64,000 nucleotides of DNA from Nelumbo lutea (GCA_022828595.1 JAKGHH010000003.1:99967583-100031582), one strand, 5' to 3'; positions 44,676 to 55,990 are shown, counted from the stretch's first letter. The notes: a model not told the origin generated them from the letters alone. Numbers and translations: made by a program.

Positions 44676-46156
44676 AGCGCCCCTCCATTCAGATTTAGAT
44701 AGGGCTTCTGGTACAGACTAAGTATCACATGTGAAGAAACAGAAGCAAGAAAAGAGTAGTAGGTAGGAGATAAAAGGCTATAAGACAGGTGTTTGGAGAT
44801 ACAATGGGTTCTACACTTCCACTTGCCCTTGCAAAGAGCAATAGGAAAATCAAGGTCTGGGAAAGAAGTAGATGAGTCAGAGGAAGGCTGACCTGTTACC
44901 TCAGTAATGATGGAAGGAGCAAGAAGCTCTTTTGTAGGAGTGGAAACAACTTGCCCATGTCTGAATCTGTGCCTTTGGTACCACCTTAGGAGAACAGGAT
45001 GAAGAAGAATTACAGGAGGATGAGGTGGAGAAGGAGAAGCAGGAATGCTGGAGGTATGTCCAGTGGGAGAAGTGGACACCTCATCAGATAACTCAAAAGG
45101 AATAGGAAGAGGAACTATTGGAGACATAGCAAAGGGTTCTTCGGTTTTCGCCCCCTCAAGAGGAATACTAAAGAAAGGAGTAGACTCAGCAAATGTGACA
45201 TCCCAAGATGCAAAGCAAGTGCCACTAACCGGATCAAAACAGCAATATCCCTTCTGCGTGGGGGCATATCCCAGAAAAACACATTTACGAGCCTTAGGTT
45301 CAAATTTGTGCCTTTGATGGTTGTGAACAAGCACATAGCAAGTGCACCCAAAAACACGGAGAGGAAGAGAGAAGAGATCCTCATCCGGAAAGAGAAGGCT
45401 AAAGAGGGTTTTGAAGCCAAGAACCTGAGAAGGCATATGATTAATCAAAAAGGTAGCAATAAGGACAGCATCTTCCCAAAATTTTATAGGAACATGAGAT
45501 GCGAAAAGGAGGGATCTGGCAACTTCAACCACATGCTGGTTCTTCCTTTCCGCCACTCCATTTTGTTGTGGAGTGTAGGAAAAGAACTTTGATGAATAAC
45601 CCCAAAAGTTTCAAGATAGGTTGAGAGGGTTTTCTCAAAATACTCCTTAGCACTATCAAAACGGAATATTTTGATCCGGGTGTTAAACTGGGTAAGAATG
45701 AGTTCATGAAATTTTTGCACAATAGTTGGTACCTCATCCCGAGATTTCATGAAATAAATCCAAGTGTAACAAGAGTAATCATCAATAAAAAGGATAAAGT
45801 ACATGTAACCCCCCATAGTAGGAAAATGATATGGCCCCCACACATCAGAGTGAACAATACGAAAAGGAGAAATAGATCTTTTATTGCATACTAAATAAGA
45901 TTGTCTATAATGCTTTGTCAGTTCACACGACTCACATTGAAGACTTGATAAAGACACTCCCCTTAAACATATTTGGAAACAAATGACTCAAAGCAGAAAA
46001 AGATAAATGACCAAACCGAAAGTGACATAACATGACTTTGTCAACAGACTTTGACAAAACTGACTCCAAGTCAACTCCATGAAGTGGTCCAAGAGCTCTA
46101 TCAGGTGTGTCCAACAAGTATATTCCATTCGCCTCATGGCCACTCCCAACCATCAT
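44672..46156 (-). pseudogene. Element I integrase and linker
   Basis: 46156-45932 carries GSGHEANGIYLLDTPDRALG and LCHFRFGHLSFSALSHLFP. 45957-45484 carries SLSSLQCESCELTKHYRQSY (zinc site), DVWGPYHFPTMGGYMYFILF (first Asp) and FRFDSAKEYFEKTL (second Asp, SD changed to FD). After a frameshift near QSSFPTLHNK, AERKNQHVVEVARSLLFASH follows with the Glu. The tail CVFLGYAPTQKGYCCFDPVS and linker ITEVTGQPSS, DLDFPIALCKGKWKCRTHCI end at 44672. Three frame breaks in all. Confidence 0.85.
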
Positions 46157-46609
46157 CTAAAATTGCAGGTCCTGAAAAACACAATGAGTGGGAAAGAAGG
46201 TTATGCTACAGTTCATGGATTTAGTTAAGCTGCTAAAAGATAAAAGATTTGTATTAAGTTTAGGGACATGTAGGATAGAGGATAAATAAAGGGTGTCAGA
46301 GGTCTTTATATCCCCTTTGCCAAAAATGGGAGCAAGAGACCCATTAGCAAGGGATATTTTCTCTTTACCAGAGAGGAAGTGGTATGAACAGAAAAGATTA
46401 GACAAGCTGGTCATATGGTCTGATACACCAGAATCAATGATCCAAGGGATTTTATGATTACCTGAAACCGAAGCATGGTTTAAAGAAGCACGAATAGCTG
46501 AGTGAGCAAATGCATGAATACCTATCAAACAGCCTGAAGAGTGAGATGTAGAAATAGTAGCCTCCAAGTGATTTAACAGCCTTCCATACTTCTCAAAATC
46601 TGCCTTCAT
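46157..46609 (-). pseudogene. Element I protease
   Basis: One open frame of 150 codons with IPWIIDSGVSDHMTSLSNLF. D-S-G is intact, with Val for the usual Ala after it. It is followed by LHVPKLNTNLLSFSSLTKSM and SITFFPTHCVFQDLQF, the usual copia protease-to-integrase text. A frameshift near 46610 separates it from gag. Confidence 0.85.
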
Positions 46610-47597
46610 GCTGCCAACTGTTCAATGGTTGACTTCTCTTCACTCTCCTTACTTCCTCCTTCCAGTACTGTGGCAACATTAGCTGTCTTAGGTTCCTGTC
46701 TGACTGCCCTTCTTAAAATTGTTGTTATTCTTAAACCGGTCAGGTAGAAGATCAGGATGAAGCTTCCAGCAAGTCTCCTTCGTATGCCTCGATTTCTTGC
46801 AATAATCACATACCTACTCCTTCTCAGTTGGACCCTTCAGCTTTATTCCAACATGTGCAAAGTGTTCTGTAGGTGGACTCTATAACTGAACTTAACGCCT
46901 ACTCTCCTCACTACTTACCATAGCATATGCCTAGGTAAGAGTAATCTCATCTTTGATTCTTTGGCCAAAATATTCTGTCTAATGATGTCAAACTCAGGGT
47001 CGAGTCTAGTAAGAAATTCAAAAACACTGTTTCGTTCCACCAACTTCCTAAACATTTCTGCATCATTCTTACTCTCCCATACAACTGTATCCATAACATC
47101 AATTTCCTACCATAGGGATTTCAGTATAGAATAGTAGATTACCACACTCTTCTCCCTCAGTCTTAGGTTCTTCACATCACTTCTCAGCTTGTAGACTCTA
47201 GCCACATTCAACTTCTATGAATAGGTTCCAGTAACGCTATTCCAGGTCTCCTTGGCCGAGGACATCCAGAGATAGTGCCAACTTATATGAGTCTACATAG
47301 AGTTAACCAACCATCCTATGACTGTATAGTTCTCCTGCATCCATTTCTCAAATTCAGGGTTTGTCTCTTCGGGTTTCACTTTACTTCCTGTGAGGTACCC
47401 TAATTTTCCTCTACTACAGACATAAATCCTTATAGACTGTGCCAAGCAAGATAATTTGTCCCATCTAGCTTAATTGTGATCACACTAGTCAAAACGGAAT
47501 CTACCAAGCCAAGCTCGGAAACTGGCACCAGCTTGAACTCACTTCCGTATTGCTCCATTAATCAAACGAAAATAAAAAAACCAGAAATTTGGTCTTT
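46606..47597 (-). pseudogene. Element I gag
   Basis: ATG at 47558 reads MEQYGSEFKLVPVSELGLVD, then VITIKLDGTNYLAWH, a copia gag N-terminus. Many stops follow; recognisable words persist to the region near 46800, where the zinc-knuckle section should lie. Element K is inserted 40 bp upstream of this ATG, in the leader. Confidence 0.75.
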
Positions 47598-47602
47598 ATA
47601 AA
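47598..47602. repeat. Target-site duplication of K, left copy (ATAAA)
   Basis: ATAAA directly before the 5' LTR of K; recurs at 53516-53520. Confidence 0.92.
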
Positions 47603-47882
47603 TGTTAGAGTTAGCCGAACAAGGGTAGATTAGTCAACTCACCTTGGTTAAGTTATGAGCTTATGTGGCAGTCTTATTAGAGGTTCTCTGTCTCATACTT
47701 AAGTAGGGGCAGTTTAGTCCTTGTACATTTAATTAGAAGCCTAATCACTATTAAGAGGTCGACTGATAGGGTTTAGCTATCAGGTTCGACAGTTCTTTCG
47801 TCTTCTCCTTCTTCTCTTCTTCTTCTCCTTCTCTTTCTTCTTCTCCTTACTGGTTCGGACTACTGTAGCAATAGTAGAAACA
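47603..47882 (+). repeat. Element K 5' LTR
   Basis: TGTTAGAGTTAGCC...AGTAGAAACA, followed by TGGTATCAGAGC (primer-binding site 47883-47894). It includes the hairpin GTCGACTGATAG (47758) / CTATCAGGTTCGAC (47777) and a long (CTT)n pyrimidine tract. Confidence 0.92.
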
Positions 47883-48030
47883 TGGTATCAGAGCGTGACA
47901 ACTTCAGTTCGTGACCTGTTTCAGTTCGTGACTACTTCAATTCGTGCTTCAATTCTCTCCTTTTCTTCTCTGGGCTGTCAATGGAGAAAAGTGGTTCGTC
48001 GCAGGCCTGAAACATCACAACTCTTCTTTT

Positions 48031-48360
48031 TAAGTAGGGGCAGTTTAGTCCTTGTACATTTAATTAGAGCCTAATCACTATTAAGAGGTCGACTGATAGG
48101 GTTTAGCTATCAGGTTCGATAGTTCTTTCATCATCTTCTTCTTCTCCTCTTCTTCTTCTTCTCCTTCTCTTTCTTCTTCTCCTTACTGGTTCGAACTACT
48201 GTAGCAACAGTAGAAACATGGTATCAGAGCGTGACAACTTCAGTTCGTGACCTGTTTCAGTTCGTGACTACTTCAATTCGTGCTTCAATTCTCTCCTTTT
48301 CTTCTCTGGGCTGTCAAATGGAGAAAAGTGGTTCGTCCCAGGCCTGAAACATCTCAGTTC
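48031..48360 (+). repeat. Tandem duplication of R-U5-like LTR part, primer-binding site and leader in K
   Basis: From TAAGTAGGGG (48031) the sequence repeats 47700-48030 with few differences: LTR 3' part to AGTAGAAACA (48218), a second TGGTATCAGAGC (48219-48230) and the same leader start. Offset is about 331 bp. The element therefore has two primer-binding sites. Confidence 0.9.
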
Positions 48361-49039
48361 TTCTTTTTTTTTTCTGGTGCGCAGAACCTCATTTCCTAAG
48401 AAAACAACTTCAGTAGTGAATGGTTGGTTGAAGCTCTCAAACGAAGGTTGGTTATCTCTTCTCTTTGTGTTGTTGGTATTTCTGGGTTGAAAATCTTTTA
48501 AGAACTTGAAGAGGACTGATCAGAACCTAGAGAGCTAGGTTGGTTGTTGCCCTGGTTCTTTGGAAAAATTCCAAGAACGGGTTGTGTTTACAATGACCAA
48601 ATGGTGTAAGGGCTGCTACTGTAGGTGGCCGAATGGTGCAAGGTGTAATGCAATGGTACTAGTGGAGTTCTTGTTGGTCTTGTGGTGCCCTCTTAAAAGC
48701 GTTAAAGCAGGTCTGTATTGTGTGTGACAGCTATGGCTGTGTAATGGTGCTTGTGATGCACAAAACTCTGTTGAGTAGTTGTAAGAGAGCTTGCATGTGG
48801 TTAGTAAGTGCTGAATTAATGTCGGTGTAGTCTGTGTTTTTTTGTGAAAACAGTAGTGGTGTGGATAAGAACAAAGGCGTGTGTATCTATCATTGTGTTT
48901 AGGGACTGCTGTAGGTTCTAGAACATCAAACTCTTGACAGCAGCACTTAGTTGGTGATTGGGAATTCATTATTAGAGGCAGCATTGGAAGAGTATCATGG
49001 CAGCAATGGGAGATTGGTTGTAGTGATCAGAAACCTAGT
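48361..49039 (+). other. Element K leader
   Basis: No coding content before gag. The 122-codon minus-strand frame at 48984-48616 resembles no family and is not called. Confidence 0.55.
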
Positions 49040-50497
49040 GTGGTGGTTTCCTCTGACTATCTAGGTGTACAGATGACCTCAATTAAACCGAATGGTGAGA
49101 ACTATGTTCCATGGGCCAAGTCGGTGGAAGTTTTTCTCAAGGCAAAGAGAAAAATGAAGCATGTGAAAGAAGATAAACCACCGGCTGACTCTCCAGGGTT
49201 TGATGATTGGGAACAGGAGGATGCTCAAATCATGACATGGCTATGGAACAGTATGGAACCCAAAATAAGTGCCAACTTCATGTTCTTAGATACAGCTAAG
49301 GACATATGGGAACATGCCAAGAAGTTGTATTCTGGGCAAGATAATACTACAAGGGTATATCAGCTCTATCAGGAGTACTTTGGTCTGCAACAAGGAAATA
49401 AAACCCTAGAAGAGTACTATGCCAGTATGAAGAACCTCAGAAATGAACTCAATGTCTATCATCCTCTCACTCCAGATGTTAAGGTTCAGCAACAACAGAG
49501 GGAACAACTAGATGTCACAAGGTTCTTAGTGGGGTTGAAATTAGAGTATGAACCAGTTAGAGCCCAAATATTGGGGGGCTCTACCCTTCCAACACTTGAG
49601 GAAGTGTTTGCTTGGCTTCTTAGGATTTCTTTGGGACAGATAGAGAATCCCACACAGTCTGAAAGATCAGCTTTTGTAACAGCTAGAGGAGGTGGATGTG
49701 GTACGAAAGGGGGAGGACATGCCTCCCGAGGAGGTCGTGGTGGTTCCATATTTGGCCGTGGTGGTGGTCGTGACTCAGGGGGAGGCCGTGGCAAAGAAAA
49801 AGGCAGCTCTACAAGGAAGTGTACCCACTATGGCAGGGAAGGACATTCCGTAAATTTCTGTTATGATCTTCATGGCCGCCCTCCCTCTAAATGGACCAAT
49901 CATGTTGTTGCTGGTGGGGTTGATGTCAGTGATAATCAACAGGCAGACTTAACTCCTTCGACATCTACATCTGTTTCCGGAAGGGAGATGGTGAGTGTAT
50001 CGCGTGATGAGTATGAGCGGTTCCTTCAGTCCACTTCACAGCACACTACTGCTACTCTTGCCCATTCAGGTATGGCTTGCCTGTCATCTAAAACCTCTCC
50101 TTGGATTATTGACTCTGGAGCCTCTGATCACATGACCGGGACTCCAGGTGTGTTCTCTTCTCTCTCCAAAACTTCCACATCTCAAACTGCTACCCTTGCC
50201 AATGGTTCCTCCTCTCCCATCTGTGGTGTTGGCAATGTTGACATGGCTTCTCTTTCTTTATCATTTGTTCTATATGTCCCTAAGTTTCCATTCAGTCTTA
50301 TGTCTTTTAGTAAATTAACCAAACTCTTAACTGTTCTGTTACTTTTTTCCCTTCCTCTTGTGTTTTTCAGGATCTCAAGACAGGGAAGAAGATTGGTGGG
50401 GGGCATGAAGCTGGTGGAATGTATTATCTTGACAGTGATGGATCGTCAGTTGCACTTCAGACTTCACTCACTCCTCTATAGTGGCATTGTCGACTAG
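49040..50497 (+). pseudogene. Element K gag and protease
   Basis: A 485-codon open frame; the conserved region begins VQMTSIKPNGENYVPWAKSV. Capsid-like part to about residue 210 (KKLYSGQDNTTRVYQLYQEY, LEEYYASMKNLRNEL), then a Gly/Arg-rich stretch (about 215-255). The zinc knuckle CTHYGREGHSVNFC has the second Cys changed to Tyr. Protease SPWIIDSGASDHMTG keeps D-S-G. After SKLTKLLTVLL the frame drifts from the expected sequence because of a frameshift near 50330. No ATG is conserved at the very start; the chosen left end is the start of the open frame. Confidence 0.87.
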
Positions 50498-51750
50498 GAC
50501 ATCCTTCTCTCAAGGCACTCAAGATACTAGTTCCGTCTTTGAGTCATTTGTCAGTGTTATAGTGTGAGTCGTGTTAGTTTGGGAAACATCGTCGTGTTTC
50601 CTTCAGTCCTAAAGTTGAAAGTCGTATGTTGAGTCCTTTTGCTTTGGTTCATTCAGATGTTTGGGGCCCGATCAAAATAGAGTCTTATAATGGTTACAAG
50701 TATTTTGTCACTTTTATTGATGATTGTTCAAGAATGACATGGATTTATTTAATGAAAGAAATGAGTGAATTATTTTCCATTTTTCAAAAATTTCATGCTG
50801 AAATACGTACACAATTTGGTGTTCCAATCAAAGTTCTTCGTTCAGATAATGGTCGTGAATATTTTCTTACTTCCTTTCAACAGTATTTAGAACAGCATGG
50901 CATCATTCATCAAACTTCATGTGCATCCACTCCTCAACAAAATGGGGTGGCTGAACAGAAGAACCGTCATCTCCTTGAAACGGCTCGGTCTATTCTTCAT
51001 CATATGAGTGTTCCTAAACGGTTTTGGAGTGATGTTGTACTTACTACGTGTTTCCTCATTAATCGGATGCCCTCCTTTATTCTTCATGGTCGGTCTCCCT
51101 TCTCTATCTTGTTCCCCACCTTGTCTCCCTTCTCTATCTTGTTCCCCACCTTGTCTCCATTTCCATTAACACCTCGTATCTTTGGCTGGGTGTGCTTTGT
51201 TCACAATCTGAGTCCTGGAATAGACAAGTTGGATGCACGCTCCATTAAGTGTGTCTTTCTTGGCTACTCTCGGACTCAAAAAGGGTACAAGTGTTACAAT
51301 TTCATTACTCGAAAGTGCTATGTCTGTCCTGATGTCACCTTTTTTGAGTCTGTTCCCTTCTTCTCAAGAACTGAAGCATCTTCGTCTCCACCTTTACTTC
51401 TTCTTCCTCTTCCGGTCATTGATCCCATTCTGGGTGTTCCTATTGGAGTTGACTCGTCACCTCATCCAGTGCAGATCCCTACTGAACGACCACCAATTCG
51501 GCAAGTCTATACACGTCGAACGACACCGGCCCCTCCTCCAGCTTCTACCTTGCCCATGGATCCTGTCGTTGCTCCTGTTACTGAACCTCAGGACTTGATC
51601 TACCCATTGCCTTACGAAAAGGTAAACGTAGTTCTACTCTCCATCCCATTTCCAATTTTGTTTCAGTCTCTCGCCTTTCCGCTTCACATCACCAGTTTGT
51701 TTCACTATTTTCATCTATTTCTATACCTAAGAATGTCTGAGAGGCTCTGA
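50498..51750 (+). pseudogene. Element K integrase and linker
   Basis: The zinc region near 50480-50600 (WHCRLGHPSLKALKIL-like) has stops. The 374-codon frame from 50626 holds the core: FALVHSDVWGPIKIESYNGY and FVTFIDDCSR (first Asp), LRSDNGREYF (second), QQNGVAEQKNRHLLET (Glu, with Gln for the usual Arg after it). The tail is FLGYSRTQKGYKCYNF. An in-frame 27-bp tandem duplication near 51108-51160 repeats SPFSILFPTL. The linker ends at 51750 with a TGA where SWRQ should continue. Confidence 0.87.
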
Positions 51751-52260
51751 GCTCACCTGGGTGGCGGCAGGCAACGGAGGAGGAACTCTCTGCCCTTCAG
51801 CATACTCACACGTAGGAGCTCATTACCCTTCCACCTAGTAAGCATGTTGTGGGTTGTAAATGGGTGTATACTGTTAAATACGTGCCAGATGGTAGTGTGG
51901 AGCGTTTGAAGGCCAGACTTGTTGCTAAAGGTTATTCACAGTTGTATGGGGTGGACTATATGGAGACCTTCTCTCTAGTGACTAAGATTGGTTCTGTCCG
52001 TGTCTTAGTTTCCCTGGCAGTTATGTATGATTGGCCCTTGTTTCAACTTGACATAAAAAATGCCTTCCTTCATGGTGACCTTATAGAGGAGGTATATATG
52101 GAGCAACCACCTGGGTTTCTGGCTCAGGGGGAGGTTGGTAAGGTGTGCAGACTGAAAAAGGCAATTTATGGGTTGAAACAATCGCCTCGTGCTTGGTTTG
52201 GGCAGTTTAGTGAAGTGGTGAAGAATTTTGTAATGAAACAATGCCAGGTTGATCACTCAG
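51751..52260 (+). pseudogene. Element K reverse transcriptase, N-terminal part
   Basis: [60 protein letters not shown] and LKKAIYGLKQSPRAWF. The frame is clean. Catalytic YVDD lies beyond, in the damaged tract. Confidence 0.87.
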
Positions 52261-53280
52261 TGTTCAGCTATGACTCAGAAGCTGGAGAGATTTTTATTAG
52301 TGGTTCTATGTGGAAATGATATTGTCATAACTGGCAGTGACAAATTGGGGATCGACAAACTCAAGGTCTTTCTGCAAAATCATTTTCAAACAAAAGACCT
52401 TGGGACATTGAAGTATTTCTTGGGTATAGAAGTTTGCTAGATCAAGACAAGGTATAAACCTGTGCCAAAGAAAATATGTTCTCGATCTATTGGACGAAAC
52501 AGAACTGTTAGGTGCAAAACCGACTGAGACTCCTATGGAACCAAATGTTAAGTTGAGCAGTGATACAGGGGAAAATATTTGATGATCCTGGAAGGTATAG
52601 ATGACTAGTGGGGAAGTTGAACTATTTGACTATCACTGAGACCAGAACATCTCCTTTGCAATCAGTGTGGTGAGCCAATTTATGCAGAACCCTCGTATAT
52701 CTCACTGGGATGCAGTTCTTAGAATTGTAAGATATCTGAAGGGAGCTCCGGACCGTGGGCTAGTTGTATAAACCAGGAGGAAAACTTGAAGTAGTTGGGT
52801 ACACAAATGCAAGATTGGGCGGGCTCTGTGTCTGATAGAAGATCTACTACAGGTTATTGCACATTTCTTGGAGGAAATCTTGTGACGTGGAAAGAGTAAA
52901 AAGCAGACGGTTGTGGCTTAGAAGCAGTGCTGAAGCCGAGTACAGAGCCATGGCAACACACTACATGTGAATTAGTGTGGTTGAGGAATCTCCTACAAGA
53001 AATCGGGTTCCACATGGATAAACCTATGAAGTTGTACTGTTGACAATCAACCTACGCTCATATCTCATCCAACCCTGTTTTTCATGAGAGAACAAAGCAC
53101 ATAGAGATTGATTGCCACTTTGTGAGGGAGAAGGTTCTTACTGGAGAGATAAGCACAGAACAGGTAGGCTCAGGTGATCAGTGGGGCAGATTTGTTTACA
53201 AAAGCCTTAAGCTCAGGGAGAGTGAACTATATATATAACAAGCTGGGATTATATGACATATATTCTCCAGCTTAAGGAGG
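52261..53280 (+). pseudogene. Element K RT C-terminal part and RNase H, indel-rich
   Basis: Ignoring single extra bases, the order is normal: a YVDD site at about 52307 disrupted by two extra A's (TATGTGGAAATGAT), then DLGTLKYFLGIEV, an RT-RNase H connector, a DADWAG site with an extra base near 52812, STTGYCTFLGGNLVTW, and [13 protein letters not shown]. Nearly every defect is a one-base insertion, about one per 50-70 bp, unlike the clean 3.2 kb before it. Confidence 0.8.
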
Positions 53281-53282
53281 AG

Positions 53283-53515
53283 TGTTAGAGTTGGCCGAAT
53301 AAGGGTAGATTAGTCAACTCACCTTGGTTAAGTTATGAACTTATGTGGCAGTCTTATTAGAGGTTCTCTGTCCCATACTTAAGTAGGGGCAGTTTAGTCC
53401 TTGTACATTTAATTAGGGCTTAGCTATCAGGTTCGACAGTTCTTTCATCTTCTTCTTCTCCTTCTCTTTCTTCTTCTCCTTACTGGTCCGGACTACTGTA
53501 GCAACAGTAGAAACA
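53283..53515 (+). repeat. Element K 3' LTR
   Basis: Shorter than the 5' LTR because of a deletion of about 35 bp spanning the GTCGACTGAT hairpin arm and a shorter CTT run. Ends AGTAGAAACA before ATAAA. Confidence 0.92.
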
Positions 53516-53520
53516 ATAAA
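53516..53520. repeat. Target-site duplication of K, right copy (ATAAA)
   Basis: Exact match to 47598-47602. Confidence 0.92.
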
Positions 53521-53931
53521 CTTACTTGAAGTCAAACCAGTACCCAAATGCTTGAAAACTAGGGTTTCACTATGTCCGGCTGTTGGGAAGGAAGAGAAAA
53601 GATGCAGCCGCTCCTATCAGAGCTTCCCAACCTCTTCCAAAACTGAACCGCCCTCTTTTAGAAGTCAAAAGGCACCTCCCAAGCATAGAGTGCCACACCC
53701 AAAGTTTCACTTTTACCTGTAACTTCGAAAATCATTAATTGGGTAGGGTTTTTGGGCAAAAATAGTACAACATCACTTATTGGCAATTTTCGGCCAGATT
53801 TAAACACTTCAAACCCTCTACCAACTAGGCAAAAGATCCTCTGAACTATAGAGAACCTATCTCTCCATACATTCTCTTAATCGAAGGGTGTATGGAAAAG
53901 AGAAAGAAGAAAAGAAGGAAGAAAGAAACCT
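53521..53931 (-). other. Element I leader (distal part)
   Basis: Non-coding leader of I between its primer-binding site and the K insertion; continues at 47597. Confidence 0.7.
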
Positions 53932-53943
53932 GCTCTGATACCA
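53932..53943 (-). other. Primer-binding site of I
   Basis: The minus strand reads TGGTATCAGAGC after ...TTTACACCT; complement of initiator tRNA-Met. Confidence 0.88.
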
Positions 53944-54283
53944 AGGTGTAAATCAGTCCTCTAAAACTGATGTAAACTTGGAAAAATTAGAGAGAAAGAG
54001 GAAGAGAAGAGAACGGCAACACAAAAGAAAGAAGAGGAAGAAGAAGAAGAGTTCGAATATCTCTTCCCTCCCTTCTCTAATCCTTTTACTAAACTTCAAT
54101 CTTAGCATAACTAACAAGTATACCCTTCAGTGGCGGCCCAACTAGACAGTACCATAAAGAGAACTAGCAAAAAAAGAAATAATAGACCCATTAAGATAGG
54201 CTCATTAGCCATTAGCTAACAGATAAATAAAAAACATACTACAAGAAAAGATACTAGGGCCCATTCGGCCCAGTCTCTCTACA
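53944..54283 (-). repeat. Element I 5' LTR
   Basis: Minus strand TGTAGAGAGACTGGGCC...TTTACACCT, 340 bp. Colinear with 42826-43181, which is longer by small indels in purine runs. Confidence 0.88.
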
Positions 54284-54288
54284 GATCC
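54284..54288. repeat. GATCC at the I/J junction
   Basis: A single GATCC separates the I 5' LTR from the J 3' LTR and serves as the duplication for both elements. Confidence 0.85.
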
Positions 54289-54478
54289 TATAATCCAACA
54301 AAGATAAAAAGAATAGGAAGAGAGAAGGAAGAGAGAAGAAGAAGAAGAAGAATTCTATTCTGAAGTAGTAGGTTGGCGACACCTAAGTTTGTATGTATAC
54401 TTAAGATGACAGCTTATAACAAAATAAAAGAGGAAATACCAAAAACACCCCCACGCTAGAACATAACATATTACAACA
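54289..54478 (-). repeat. Element J 3' LTR
   Basis: Minus strand starts TGTTGTAATATGTTATG and ends near GGATTATA, where the 5' LTR has GGACTACA, so the terminal CA has decayed to TA. Abuts GATCC. Confidence 0.85.
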
Positions 54479-55262
54479 CTCTCCCCCAAGTTGGAGCATA
54501 TATGTCAATCATGCCCAACTTGTCACACAATTCATTATGTCACAAATAGTGAAGACCCTTTGTAAGGACATCAACTAGTTGTTCCTTGGAATTGATATAA
54601 GGAGTACAAACTTCCCCCTTTTCAAGTTTTTCCCTTATGAAATGCTTGTCAACCTCAATATACTTGGTCCTGTCATAAAGAACTTGGTTGGCTGCAATAT
54701 TAATGGCTGCCTTGTTGTCATAGTAGAGAAACATTGGACCATCAATAGAGAAGCTCAACTCTCCTATCAAATGTTTTACCCATAGCACTTCAGCAACTCT
54801 AGTGCCATGGCCCTATACTCGGCCTCAGCACTACATCTGGCCAGTAAATTTGTATTTTACTCCTCCAAGTTACCAAATTTCCACCAAACAAAGGCACAAT
54901 ATCCACTAGTTGATTTTCTATCATCAACTACTCCAGCCCAAGTTGCATCTGTGTAGACTTCCACTTTCATATGTCCATGTTTCTTGAATAGTAACCCAGT
55001 TCCCGGATATTTCTTTAGAAATCTAAGTACTCTCTCGGCTGCCTCTAAATGGGAGGATGTTGGTACATGCATAAACTGACTAACGACACCAACAGCATAA
55101 GCTATATCTAGCCAAGTCATTGATAGGTAGGGAAGTCTTCCTACCAACCTTTGAAACTTCTTGACATCTGTCATTGGTTTCTCCAGTACAATCACCAAGC
55201 CAATGGTTTTCACCAATAGGGGAATCTACAGGCTTTGCTCCTAACTTTCCTGTGTCTTGCAA
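54479..55262 (-). pseudogene. Element J RNase H
   Basis: 55216-54857 encodes FQRLVGRLPYLSMTWLDIAY, VVSQFMHVPTSSHLEAAERV and YTDATWAGVVDDRKSTSGYC (second Asp of DADW changed to T). The SAEAEYRA region near 54820 is frame-broken. 54788-54540 gives MLWVKHLIGELSFS, LYYDNKAAINIAANQ, RTKYIEVDKHFIREKL and EQLVDVLTKGL. Several frameshifts. Confidence 0.82.
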
Positions 55263-55990
55263 GAGATCTAGGACAATATTTCCTTTGAGAAAATGAAGAT
55301 GCCCTTTTAACAGCAGGCAACCTCAATACCAAGGAAATAACGTAATTGTCCTAGATCTTTCACCTCAAACTGCATAGCAAGGGATTCTTTAACCTTTTGA
55401 ATCTTAGAGTCCCAATACCCCATAATCACAATGTCATCAACGTAGACAAAACCAATACCACAACATTCTTTTGGTTAGAGTATGGTCAAATTAGCACTGC
55501 TTGAACCCAATTTGTTAAAGAGCCAAGTGAAATCTACTGGTCAAATCCACAACATTCTTGGGGATTTTTTCGAACCATATAAAGATTTTTTTAGTTTGCA
55601 AACTTTCCTTTCACACCCTTGTGCTACAAACCCAGGAGGCTGAATCATGTAGACTTCTTACAGATCCCCATTTAAGAATGCATTTTTTATGTCGAATTGG
55701 TGGAGCTCCCAATCAAAGTTAATAGCCAAGGATAGTATAATCCGAATAGTGTTCACTTTAGCAACTGGGGCAAATGTTTCTGCATAACCGACCCGCACAC
55801 TTGTATATACCCTTTTGCAACTAACCTGGCCTTATACCTCTCAACCGACCCATCTACTTTGTGCTTTACTGTGAACCACTTGCACCCCTCTGGCTCATTG
55901 CCTTCGGAAAGATTCACCAACTCTCAGGTGTTGTTTTTGTGTAGAGCACAAATTTAATCCTTCATTGCGTCTATAGGTATAAATAAGGCT
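55263..55990 (-). pseudogene. Element J reverse transcriptase, degenerate
   Basis: No frame longer than about 60 codons, but copia RT words are visible in pieces on the minus strand: LVNLSEGNEPEGCKW near 55900, [11 protein letters not shown] near 55830, a NAFLNGDL region near 55670, and a VDDIVIMG-like catalytic segment near 55430. Dead. Confidence 0.6.

Larger units (their letters stand above)
47603..53515 (+). mobile_element. Copia element K, nested in I
   Basis: A plus-strand Ty1/copia element of 5.9 kb with LTRs of 280 and 233 bp, perfect ATAAA duplication, gag-protease, integrase, RT and RNase H in order. Its leader carries an extra partial LTR plus primer-binding site (48031-48230). 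Long frames hold until about 52250, after which single-base insertions break RT and RNase H repeatedly. The polypurine tract AAGGAGGAG precedes the 3' LTR. Confidence 0.92.
42826..54283 (-). mobile_element. Copia element I, interrupted by K
   Basis: A minus-strand Ty1/copia element in intron 2, in the same orientation as the host gene. 5' LTR 53944-54283, primer-binding site 53932-53943, leader, K insertion (47603-53515), gag from ATG 47558, protease, integrase, RT, RNase H and 3' LTR 42826-43181. LTRs differ by numerous substitutions and short indels (roughly 93% alike by eye), so it is older than E. It is in the same broad family as H: similar LTR start TGTAGAGA and similar pol. Confidence 0.9.

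Noticed and set aside
48616..48984. 122-codon minus-strand open frame in the K leader
   Set aside because: Antisense to the retroelement in its non-coding leader, rich in His/Ser/Thr from simple sequence, no family match.
49040..50497. Gly/Arg-rich protein considered as a host RNA-binding protein
   Set aside because: It is the gag nucleocapsid linker of K: preceded by capsid text and followed by zinc knuckle and D-S-G protease within a bounded LTR element.
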